Of a stretch of 14,700 nucleotides of DNA, positions 1-7,600 are shown piece by piece. Position numbers and translations under genes: made by a program. This stretch comes from Bacteroidetes bacterium UBA4408 (GTDB lineage: Bacteria; Bacteroidota; Bacteroidia; UBA4408): assembly GCA_002389785.1 (NCBI GenBank), contig DGQS01000139.1, positions 1 through 14,700 of the forward strand. The letters run 5' to 3'. Each line of letters begins with the position of its first letter. Position 1 is the stretch's first letter. The notes under the pieces were generated by a model, which had not been told where the DNA came from, did not search any database, and was given only the letters and a program-made list of their open reading frames with translations.

Positions 1-38
1 ATGGCACAGTTAGCCGAGTGAAGTTTGTAGTGAAGTAA
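1..38 (+). CDS. 3' end of a gene for a T9SS-sorted secreted protein (partial)
   Basis: Reading from base 3, the last codons give GTVSRVKFVVK followed by TAA at 36-38. The two bases before them (AT) fit an Asn or Asp codon, so the tail would read N/D-G-T-V-S-R-V-K-F-V-V-K. Bacteroidota type A sorting domains (Por_Secre_tail) typically end in a short 'NG-x-V-x-x-x-K-F-V-x-x' beta-strand like this, which directs export through the type IX system and anchoring at the cell surface. Only 11 residues are visible, so the rest of the protein is unknown. A strong hairpin terminator just downstream supports a real gene end here. The family call is inference from the tail; the frame and stop are seen directly. 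Confidence 0.6.
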   Translation, partial: GTVSRVKFVVK

Positions 39-62
39 TTCGCAACACATAATTAACGCTCA

Positions 63-109
63 AATTAAAAGGGCGCTCCGGAGTAAAACACGGAGCGCCC
101 TTTTTAATT
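63..109. terminator. Strong intrinsic terminator, possibly bidirectional
   Basis: A perfect 10-base-pair GC-rich stem (GGGCGCTCCG at 71-80 pairing with CGGAGCGCCC at 91-100) encloses a 10-base loop. It is followed by TTTTT and preceded by AAAA, and the flanking AT bases (63-70 with 102-109) can extend the stem. It starts 32 bases after the stop codon of the upstream partial gene and so ends that transcript. With A and T tracts on both sides it could also act on minus-strand transcripts leaving the kinase gene. Confidence 0.88.
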
Positions 110-116
110 AATTTTA

Positions 117-411
117 TGCCTCATCCTGAAAAAGGTTGACACAAAGTTGACTTATATGATAAACACTAAGGAAAAGGATTATTTCAAAAGGACAAAAGGA
201 ATACAGTTGGGCATTCAAACTTCAGCTTCTTGATGAAGTAGAAAGAAATACTCATAAACCAAACCGGATCCGAAAAAACCAAGTTCATCAGCCAAATCAG
301 ATTTCCTTTTCTAGATTCTAATAACAAGTCGATTTCAATTATGTTATAATGATTTTAAAGAAAGGAATGTTAGCGGACAACCATTTTATGATTATTGAGA
401 AAAGGAGGTAA
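117..411 (+). mobile_element. Decayed remnant of an IS3-like insertion sequence
   Basis: The stretch opens with TGCCTCATCCTGAAAAAGG and runs on into TTGACACAAAGTTGAC (117-151). I recognise this as resembling the outer ends of Bacteroidota IS elements, which read TGTCAACC-TTTTTCAGGA on the other strand. An OrfA-like start follows at 156, at the short distance usual for IS3 ends. A further scrap at 367-411 (reading MLADNHFMIIEKRR then stop) vaguely resembles the 'L-x-D-N-x-L-L-I-x-K-R-R' stretch early in OrfB. No catalytic DDE region and no partner inverted repeat are visible, so most of the element would be deleted. Family assignment is from memory of such elements; a repeat search of the host genome for intact copies would settle it. 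Confidence 0.4.
156..321 (+). pseudogene. Frameshifted N-terminal fragment of an IS3-type OrfA transposase
   Basis: An ATG at 156 opens a frame reading MINTKEKDYFKRTKG, which meets two stops at 231-236. Moving to the frame that starts around 205 gives YSWAFKLQLLDEVERN and onward to a TAA at 319. Joined, the pieces give the pattern 'K-R-T-K-x-Y-S-x-A-F-K-L-Q-x-x-x-E-V-E', which is how many Bacteroidota IS3-family OrfA proteins begin, just before their helix-turn-helix. A one- or two-base indel near 198-205 explains the shift. The frame after about residue 30 (HKPNRIRKNQ onward) no longer looks like OrfA, so the copy is also truncated or rearranged. It cannot make a functional transposase. Confidence 0.5.
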
Positions 412-437
412 TTTATTTGAGGAATTTTTAAACAAGT

Positions 438-452
438 ATTCATTCAATGAAT
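438..452. repeat. Short inverted repeat downstream of the kinase gene
   Basis: ATTCATT at 438-444 and AATGAAT at 446-452 are perfect inverted arms around a single central base. The repeat lies 20 bases beyond the stop codon of the minus-strand kinase gene. It could be a weak AT-rich transcription end, but there is no good U tract after it, and a one-base loop would force the inner pairs open. The GC-rich hairpin at 63-109 is a better final stop for that transcript. Confidence 0.3.
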
Positions 453-471
453 TGACGAAAACTTTACCATC

Positions 472-3400
472 TTAATCCAATATAAGAAGTTGAATTGTAA
501 CCGAGGTACCAACGCCAACTTCACTTTCAAGACTAAGAGTGCCTTTTATAAATTCCAACAATTCACCAATGATAATGTAGCCTAAACCATTTCCATGATC
601 GCCGGTTACCGGCATAATACTATGACCAGAAACTTTAGTCACAATAGAAAGGATTCGTGCTTTTTGTTCTTTTTTCATACCACTGCCGTTGTCTTTAACA
701 GTAAAGGAATAGCCGGTAGGAGTGAAACCTCCAATTATTTCAATACTGCCATTTTCGGTGAATTTACAAGCATTAGAAATAAGATTGTGAAGCACAATTG
801 ATAAGATTGTAGCGTCCGACTTAATGATATCTTCTTCAGATATTGAAACGGTGATTTGTGATTTTTTTGATGCTGCTATTTCAATAAATTGATCACTTAT
901 TTCTTCAACAAATGCAGCAACTGCAATATTGCCCTTGTTAATTGTGATACGCTTGTTTTGATGCTTAATCCAGCTCAAAATATTTTGTGCATTATCACGA
1001 AGTTTTTGGGTAGTGTTCTTTATATCTGCCAACACAGACTGCATATTTTCATAGTCGAGTTGGGTGTTTTTACGCGCACTTTTTTGTGCAACAACGGTTA
1101 TAAAATTTAATGGTGTAATTATATCATGAGCTATTATCGAAATGAGTTTATCCTTAACACTCACCGATTGTTTGAGCTCATCATTTGCTTTTATTAACTC
1201 AGCTGTTCTTTGCTGCACACTTAATTCCAAAGCTTTGTTTCGTTTGTTAATATTGAATGCATATATACGTGCTACAATAAAGGTGAATAAAGCTGCTAAT
1301 AAAATACATCCCAGCAAAAACCAAATTGTTTCGTAGTATTTTTTTTCAACGACAAAAGGTATTGAAGTAACTATAAAATCATTCGGATTTAAACCACTGC
1401 GCTTACGTAGTTTAAAAACATAGTTACCCGAAGAAAGGTTTGAAAAGGAAAAACTATTTTGATTACTCGTTAAGCGCAACCATTGTTTCGAATAACCTTC
1501 AAGTTTATATTCAAGCATTAAATTATCGGATGTTCCCCAGAAAGGGGTTGAAAAATCTATTCGCACTAAACGACAATTACTTGGAATTACATTCAGCTTA
1601 GATTGTATTTGTAAACTGTCATCCGCATATATTCCATCAATGTATACAGCAGATGAAAAATCAGGATTATTTATTTCGGAAGGCTTAAACCATACCAAAC
1701 CTTCACCATTAGGAAGCGAAGTATAGCCATTTTTTAAGGTAATATAGGAAGGAACACAGCCACCATTAAATTCAGGACTGGCAATGCCCTCCTCTTCTCC
1801 ATAATGTAAATAACTTACAGCATAGGTAGTATCATAAAAATATTTTTCAAGATCAGCAAAGCGTGTTTTGTAAATTCCATTGCTGGTTGCTATCCAGGTA
1901 TAACCTGCCGAATCATTCACAAAAAGATAGGCTTGTTGCAAATAATGATTGGCATCTTGAGGCATTTTACGCGTGATACCATCCTTGTAAAAATAATATC
2001 CACGACCAAATGTACTAATCATCAAAAAGTCTTTGTAAACAATAAAACTGTATGGATATTTTTGATATAATTCTTTTATTGTATCTAAATCTTGTGTGAT
2101 AGGATCGTACTCAAATAGTCCGGTATAATTGCAAACTAGAAGTTTATTATTTTTCCACCTCATCAGTTGAAAAATATTGGAATTTGAATTGTTATTTTCC
2201 AGTTCTTTAACAATTCTCAACGTGTCATTTTTTACATAACCTATACTTTGTGTGCAACCTACCCAAATAGAGTCACCCTCCTCGTAAAAGCACAATACCA
2301 ATTCGTTTTTTGGATTGAAAATAGTTTTAACTTCCTTCGACCTTGGATTGTATCGTTTTAAAATTCGCTCATTTTTCATATACCACAGCCAACCCGATTT
2401 ATCACGAAATACATTTTCCGAATAATTTCTATCCAAATTCAAGGAACTTTTTCGACCGCCCTCCTTGGTAAACTCTCTACCCCAATCAGTATAAACAGTA
2501 TTGCTGTCAATATCGAGTTGGAAGTAATATGAATTGTTTGTACCTCTTTCAGGATTGGGATAGGTTAAAAATTTGAACTTTTGCTCCCTAAAAACAAAAA
2601 GTCCCCTGCTATCGGTTGCCACTAAAAGTAGTTCATCTTTGGGATGGTAAATAAGAGAGGTAACCAAGCAGTTTTGTGGTATTTCACTGGTAAGAAGCTT
2701 GGTTTTAACAAGGTTGGGCGCCGATGCATCGGTTTTTAATTCAAACAAACTGTTTTCAAACAATAAACAACTGGAAGAGGTTGAATAATCCCAAAAAGTA
2801 TTACTGAGTAATTCGGGATGGTTTTTAAAGAGTACAGAAGTGGCTAAATCTCCGATTAAGTTGCAAGGTATTACTTTCCATAAATTTATATCAATTCGAT
2901 AGATTTGATTGTTGGCAGTGAAAAAATAAATCTGATTATTAATGCCAATGAAATGTGTAGGAGAATAGGATTGCAAATCAAGACTTCGTTTGAGTTGTGT
3001 AAAATGGTAATATCCTACACCTGTTTTTGTTCGAATTACTGCGTCTTCACCAGTTATAGGAAAAACTGTTAATGGGGGATAATGCCAATTTCTATCTCGT
3101 TTTGTATTAAAGTGGGGTGTTGTTGCATTTAAGTAATACGATTTACTTGGAAGTGTTCCTTTTAGCGTAAAATAGTTTATTGAATTTACGGGCCCTTTTC
3201 TAAGGCTGATTATTTTTTGGTTTTTAATTTCAAAAACGGTTCCACTGACATCCCATGCCAGCAATTCTTGTTGAGTTGTTTTGTTTATTGAAAAGCTTGA
3301 GTAAGGAACTGAACTTGTCGTATAATTACGAAAATTAAAACCATCAAATCGTAACAAACCGTTGCTATAACTTATCCACAAAAAGCCAGCACTATCAAAT

Positions 3401-3537
3401 TGAAGCGATTGTAAATTATTTTCGGGCAAGCCATTTTTTGTAGTGTAATTAGTAATGTAGTACTTGTTTTGCGCCACTGAACAAAAAAAGCATAACTGCA
3501 AATACACTATAAAACCAAAGTGTTTTAAGCTTTTCAT
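472..3537 (-). CDS. Propeller-type sensor histidine kinase, partner of the adjacent response regulator
   Basis: A 1021-residue membrane sensor kinase. Residues 1-23 form a signal peptide ending SVAQ. Residues 24-630 are a periplasmic beta-propeller region long enough for about two seven-bladed propellers, with Reg_prop-like motifs at 48-66 (DSAGFLWISYSNG), 379-385 (DKSGWLW) and 542-548 (DSAGYTW). A Y_Y_Y-type beta-sandwich covers about 631-730, one membrane span 737-758, and a coiled segment then leads to the HisKA domain. The predicted phospho-accepting histidine is His804 in IIAHDIITPLN. The HATPase domain shows the N box with Asn922 (HNLISNACKF), G1 at 949-953 (DNGSG) and G2 at 982-986 (GNGLG). 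The protein ends right after the HATPase, so it lacks the receiver and AraC-type domains of true hybrid systems. Its ATG overlaps the regulator's stop codon by ATGA, indicating coupled translation. The ligand is unknown. Confidence 0.95.
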   Translation of the reverse strand: MKSLKHFGFIVYLQLCFFCSVAQNKYYITNYTTKNGLPENNLQSLQFDSAGFLWISYSNGLLRFDGFNFRNYTTSSVPYSSFSINKTTQQELLAWDVSGTVFEIKNQKIISLRKGPVNSINYFTLKGTLPSKSYYLNATTPHFNTKRDRNWHYPPLTVFPITGEDAVIRTKTGVGYYHFTQLKRSLDLQSYSPTHFIGINNQIYFFTANNQIYRIDINLWKVIPCNLIGDLATSVLFKNHPELLSNTFWDYSTSSSCLLFENSLFELKTDASAPNLVKTKLLTSEIPQNCLVTSLIYHPKDELLLVATDSRGLFVFREQKFKFLTYPNPERGTNNSYYFQLDIDSNTVYTDWGREFTKEGGRKSSLNLDRNYSENVFRDKSGWLWYMKNERILKRYNPRSKEVKTIFNPKNELVLCFYEEGDSIWVGCTQSIGYVKNDTLRIVKELENNNSNSNIFQLMRWKNNKLLVCNYTGLFEYDPITQDLDTIKELYQKYPYSFIVYKDFLMISTFGRGYYFYKDGITRKMPQDANHYLQQAYLFVNDSAGYTWIATSNGIYKTRFADLEKYFYDTTYAVSYLHYGEEEGIASPEFNGGCVPSYITLKNGYTSLPNGEGLVWFKPSEINNPDFSSAVYIDGIYADDSLQIQSKLNVIPSNCRLVRIDFSTPFWGTSDNLMLEYKLEGYSKQWLRLTSNQNSFSFSNLSSGNYVFKLRKRSGLNPNDFIVTSIPFVVEKKYYETIWFLLGCILLAALFTFIVARIYAFNINKRNKALELSVQQRTAELIKANDELKQSVSVKDKLISIIAHDIITPLNFITVVAQKSARKNTQLDYENMQSVLADIKNTTQKLRDNAQNILSWIKHQNKRITINKGNIAVAAFVEEISDQFIEIAASKKSQITVSISEEDIIKSDATILSIVLHNLISNACKFTENGSIEIIGGFTPTGYSFTVKDNGSGMKKEQKARILSIVTKVSGHSIMPVTGDHGNGLGYIIIGELLEFIKGTLSLESEVGVGTSVTIQLLILD

Positions 3538-4172
3538 CCGGCAATTTCAAAATTGTACAAATTCGCCATATTTTGTAAATCTATGATGTTTGATACACCT
3601 AATTTATCAAATAAACGAGCTTTAAATGTGGTAACCGTATTGGACTTTACACTTAATTTTATTCCAATTTCTTTAATACTAAGTCCTTTTAATAAATAAT
3701 TCAACACTTCCAATTCACGGTCGCTGAGCTGTTTAAAGGGGTTGGTATCCAGTGATTTCGTTTTCAAATCAGCATTTCTAAGCATCTGTAACTCTGGACT
3801 CACGTAATTTTTACCGGCTAGAAAAAGCTCCAAAGCAATTAACACTTCCGATTCGGGACTTTGTTTTTTTAAGAAACCATTTGCTCCAAGACGTAATACT
3901 GGTTTTGCAAAAATTTCTTCTGGGCTCATGGTGTAAATTAAAATAAAAACATCCGGAAATTCGCTTCTAAGGTTGTTAAGTATTTCCATTACATTCCCAT
4001 CCTGTAATTGCATATCAAGTATGAGATGGCTAATTTCATTCACTTTAACCAAATCTTGAATTCCTTTGCAGGTTTCAGTTTCAAAGAGTTCAATCTTGCC
4101 GAAATGCGTGTCTAATAAAAACTTTAATCCTCTTCGTATAATTACATGGTCATCCGCAATTAATAGTTTCAT
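3534..4172 (-). CDS. NarL/FixJ-family response regulator (REC plus LuxR-type HTH)
   Basis: A 212-residue cytoplasmic regulator. The receiver domain (1-120) has the acidic pair Asp7-Asp8 (LLIADDH), the predicted phosphorylation site Asp53 (LILDMQLQDG), Thr81 and Lys103 (GFLKK). The DNA-binding domain at about 146-205 carries the LuxR/NarL pattern: LSDRELEVLNYLLKGLS, then IKEIGIKLSVKSNTV and the helix ending KLGVS. Phosphotransfer from the kinase encoded immediately downstream would be expected to promote dimerisation and DNA binding. This is the first gene of a two-gene operon, and its stop codon overlaps the kinase start (3534-3537). Length and motifs are normal for the family. No clear -7/-33 promoter could be picked out upstream on this strand. 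Targets are not stated by the sequence; the divergent giant gene is the nearest candidate. Confidence 0.96.
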   Translation of the reverse strand: MKLLIADDHVIIRRGLKFLLDTHFGKIELFETETCKGIQDLVKVNEISHLILDMQLQDGNVMEILNNLRSEFPDVFILIYTMSPEEIFAKPVLRLGANGFLKKQSPESEVLIALELFLAGKNYVSPELQMLRNADLKTKSLDTNPFKQLSDRELEVLNYLLKGLSIKEIGIKLSVKSNTVTTFKARLFDKLGVSNIIDLQNMANLYNFEIAG

Positions 4173-4394
4173 TTTCGGGCTGTTTAGGAATTTATTTTGT
4201 TGATGCTAAATTAGTTTTTTTAAGAAATGTAGATTAAAAGAATAAAAAGCTATGGATTTTTTCATTGATACTTACCTTTACATGTGTTATCAAGAATTCT
4301 AAATGACAGATTTTCGTTTTTATTATTTCCAAATAAAAATTAGCAATGGATATTTTGATATTTCAATGATTTACTAGCAGTATATGGGAAATAG

Positions 4395-4436
4395 TTAATT
4401 TAGAAATTAATTATATCGAAATTTCTCTCCGATATA
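4395..4436. promoter_or_regulatory. Two adjacent inverted repeats, candidate operator
   Basis: TTAATTT (4395-4401) and AAATTAA (4404-4410) are perfect 7-base arms around AG. Immediately after, TATATCG (4412-4418) and CGATATA (4430-4436) are perfect 7-base arms around 11 bases, putting the half-site centres 18 bases apart. The second pair includes CG within an AT-rich background, which makes chance less likely than for the first. Dimeric regulators such as LuxR/NarL proteins bind inverted half-sites, so the divergent regulator is a candidate binder. This is inference only, and AT-rich palindromes arise easily. Confidence 0.35.
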
Positions 4437-4593
4437 TTACGGTAACATGGGTGGAAATAAATTGAATTCCTGCACTTTGTAGTCTTAAAAATGGGCAAAA
4501 GGAGCCCCCTAATTTCATCCCTAATATTTTACCACTCATCGATTTTGTGGGCCTTGTAGGGTTTCCCTTACAGTTCTATTTGAATTCTAAATA

Positions 4594-4601
4594 TAGATTT
4601 G
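4594..4601 (+). promoter_or_regulatory. Candidate -7 element of the giant gene promoter
   Basis: TAGATTTG matches the Bacteroidota -7 consensus TAnnTTTG exactly. Transcription would start near 4608 and leave a leader of about 70 bases before the ATG at 4680. A clean -33 TTTG at the usual distance (about 19 bases upstream) is not present: the nearest TTTG (4579-4582) is too close, and TTTC at 4562-4565 is only a weak match. The leader lacks a Shine-Dalgarno site and is A-rich instead. Confidence 0.5.
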
Positions 4602-4679
4602 TAGTAAGCACAATTCACGCTTAAAATTTCAATTATTTGCATAAGTAAACCTAAAAACAAACAATAAAATAAATTAATC

Positions 4680-7600
4680 ATGAGTAAGAGCTACACTACA
4701 TTTCAACGAATCAAACAGCTAAAAAACCTTTTAGCTATTTTGTTTTTAATTTTCTCACTATGTGTCGGTAATTTACAGGCTCAGGTAACGGTGAGTCCTG
4801 GCGTGGGAGGTCCTTACGCAACCGTAAATGCAGCTTTTGCAGCAATTAATGCAGGTACTCATACAGGAGCGGTTACCATTGCAATCTCAGCAAACACAAC
4901 TGAGCCAGCCGCACCAACCGTTTTGGCTGCTAGTGGTGTGGGTGCTGCTAACTATAGTAGTATAACGATTTACCCAACCGCAGCAAGTGTTGTAGTAGCA
5001 GGTGCAAGCACTGCTACTAATGGTGTTTTAGTATTTAACGGAGCCGATAATATTACCATTAATGGTAATTTGAATAATGGGTCTGGTACAACAAGAAATC
5101 TCACTATCCAAAATACACCTGCATTAGTAACAACAGCGCATAGTGTGTTGTGGTTTCAAGGAACTGCAACCGCTCCTGCTTTAGGATGTACCAATATAGT
5201 TGTAAAAAACACTAACATTCAAGGTAACGGAAACTTGGCAGGAACAAGTGGAACTACAACTTATTCAACAGGTATCGTTTTTGTTGGTACTACAGCAGCG
5301 TCCTCAACCACTCTTGGAGCAAATCACGATAACATTACAATTAGTAATAATTTAATAAAGAGAGTTACTAATGGAATTCACATGGGAAATGCAATAGCTA
5401 CTCCTATCACCAATTTAATAATTCAAGATAATGAAATTGGTTCTGCAGTAGCTGCTGAGGCTGTTTACTATCGCGGTATGTGGTTAAGCAATATTTCTGG
5501 TGCTATTATTCGTAGAAACCATGTTTTTAATATAATCCCAACACTTTCTACCCAAACTTTAGATAGAATGGGTATCGAAATAACAGGTACAGGTAGTGTT
5601 AATTGTTTGATTGAAAGAAACCAAATTCATGGATTGGCAACTTATAGTACAAGCGGTTATGGTGGTTATGGAATAAATATCAATGGTGGAAATAATCATA
5701 CAATAGTAAACAACTTGGTTTATGATATCCAAGGATATGGATGGACTACACAAGCTAATTGCCCGGAAGGTATAAGATTATCAGCAGGCACTGGACATAA
5801 AGTTTATTACAACTCTGTTCACCTATATGGACAATTAACTGGAACAACAACTCGATATTCGGCTGCATTTGTTGTAGCTGCCACAACAGTTACAGGTATT
5901 GATGTAAGAAATAATATTTTCAGCAATCAAATGACTGCACCCAACTCAACAACAACTGAAAATATGGTGATGTGGTTCGCTGCTTCATATAATTTTGCTA
6001 CAGCTGGAAATACCATTAATAATAATGGACTTTTCCTTACCCCATCTTCTGCAAATCATATACTTGGGAAGGTCGGTACAACAGCAGGAACTGGAAATTC
6101 TACCTCGATAGGTGCATGGCAATTAGCTTCAACTGGTGATGCTAATTCGGTTCCTTTAATCGCTTCGGTTGCTCCATTCACTTCAAATACAAATCTTACA
6201 ATTCCAACCTCCACTAATACATCACTTGAATCGGGAGGTATTGCAATAGCATCCTTAGGATTACCTAATACAGATTATATCGGAACAAATCGCCCTGCCG
6301 GCACAGGAACTGCACCGGATATAGGAGCATATGAATTTGAAGGTGTTGCTGCGGGATGTAATTCTGCTCCTTCAAATGGAGGTTCTGCTAGTATTAGTGC
6401 TGGAACTGCTTGTTTGGGAGGTACAGTTATACTTAGTGCCACCGGGTATACAAGTGATTTAGGCATAACCTATCAATGGACTCAAGCTTCTGCAGTTGGA
6501 GGTCCCTATACGCCAGTGCCAGGAAGAACAAACCCAAGCGGATTTACTACCGACCCATTAACCGTTTCAACTTTTTACAGATTAGAGGTTACCTGCAGTA
6601 ATACTAGTCAAACAACAGTATCAAATGTTGTAAATGTTTCTGTATATGACCCACAATTAACAGGTACCAATAGCCCTCAAAATTTGTGTGGAACGGGAAG
6701 CCTTAATTTTACGGCGAGTGTTTCAAGTGCTGTATCAGCCAACTGGTATACAGCAGCTAGTGGAGGAACACCTATTCATACAGGTCTTTCATTTACCACT
6801 CCCGTAATTTCTACAACAACCAATTATTGGGTAGCTGCTACCTCTGGTGGTTCTACTAGTAATGTTAGTAAACTTGCACCAGAAGTTGCGTCAACAGGGA
6901 CAGTACTAACAACTTATGGACAAGATTTTACTGTTACAACAGCGTTTGTATTAAATAGTATTCAGGTATTTTCAACAACAGGTACTTCAATAACTGTAGC
7001 GCTTTATAGTGCTGGAGGTACAACACAACTTATGTCAACAGGCCCTGTTGCAGTTACTGCAGGAACTTCACCAACGATTAATCTTGGATGGTCAATTGCA
7101 CCTGGAACTTACCGATTGTGTGCTCCAGGAATGACTGGCAATTTTATTCGTGACAATACAGGTGTAACTTATCCGTTCTCACTCACCGGTATTGGTACCA
7201 TGAATGGATTCGTTTCTTCAATTACCGGGTCTGTAACTACCTCAAGTAGTTATTATTTTTTATACAATTGGTCTGTAACTACAGGTTGTGAAAGCGCCCG
7301 TACAATGGTCACTGCAAATGTAACATCAGCCCCAACAATTAATCCAAGTTCACCATTGACCTTGGTTTGTAGTGGCGGTAGTACAACTTTAAATGTTAGT
7401 AGTACCAATGATCCGAATTATACTTATACATGGAACCCTGGTAATTTAGCCGGTGCTTCCGTAAATGTAAGTCCTACTACGACTACTACCTATACTGTTA
7501 CGGCATTGGATAATTCAGCCGGTCTATATGCCGGTTGTACTACCCTTAATACCCTTCAAATTATTGCACAACCAGCATCCGCTACAATTTCTGGAACACC

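Larger units (their letters stand above)
4173..4679. other. Long divergent intergenic region
   Basis: About 500 AT-rich bases separate the regulator operon (leftward) from the giant surface-protein gene (rightward). I see no coding frame of interest. The region contains two neighbouring inverted repeats (4395-4410 and 4412-4436), a small GGGC/GCCC hairpin around 4493-4508 and a -7-like element at 4594-4601. The last 30 bases before the giant gene are A-rich (CTAAAAACAAACAATAAAAT), a usual leader type in Bacteroidota. The length is generous for a region holding two plain promoters, so it may hold control sites for either gene. Confidence 0.6.

Noticed and set aside
1..21. ATG at base 1 opening a six-codon frame to TGA
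   Set aside because: Chance start at the window edge; the frame beginning at base 3 gives a recognisable C-terminal tail followed by a terminator.
595..1336. Three short plus-strand frames opposite the kinase (595-801, 889-1110, 1142-1336)
   Set aside because: They are antisense to the well-conserved HisKA/HATPase and transmembrane region and have no family-like sequence; they are shadows.
472..3537. Reading the kinase as a full hybrid two-component protein
   Set aside because: The protein ends 35 residues after the G2 box with no receiver or DNA-binding domain, and a separate regulator is encoded next to it.
4493..4508. GGGC/GCCC hairpin in the intergenic region as a terminator or attenuator
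   Set aside because: The stem is only 4-5 pairs with no T tract, and it lies upstream of the likely transcription start; probably chance.
4680..4790. Lipoprotein signal with Cys28 as lipidation site
   Set aside because: The residues before Cys28 (F-S-L) do not fit a lipobox; a cut near residues 34-35 after LQAQ fits a normal signal peptide.
5559..6466. Short minus-strand frames inside the beta-helix 1 region
   Set aside because: They lie opposite a clear coding frame, have low-complexity composition and lack start signals; shadows of the giant gene.
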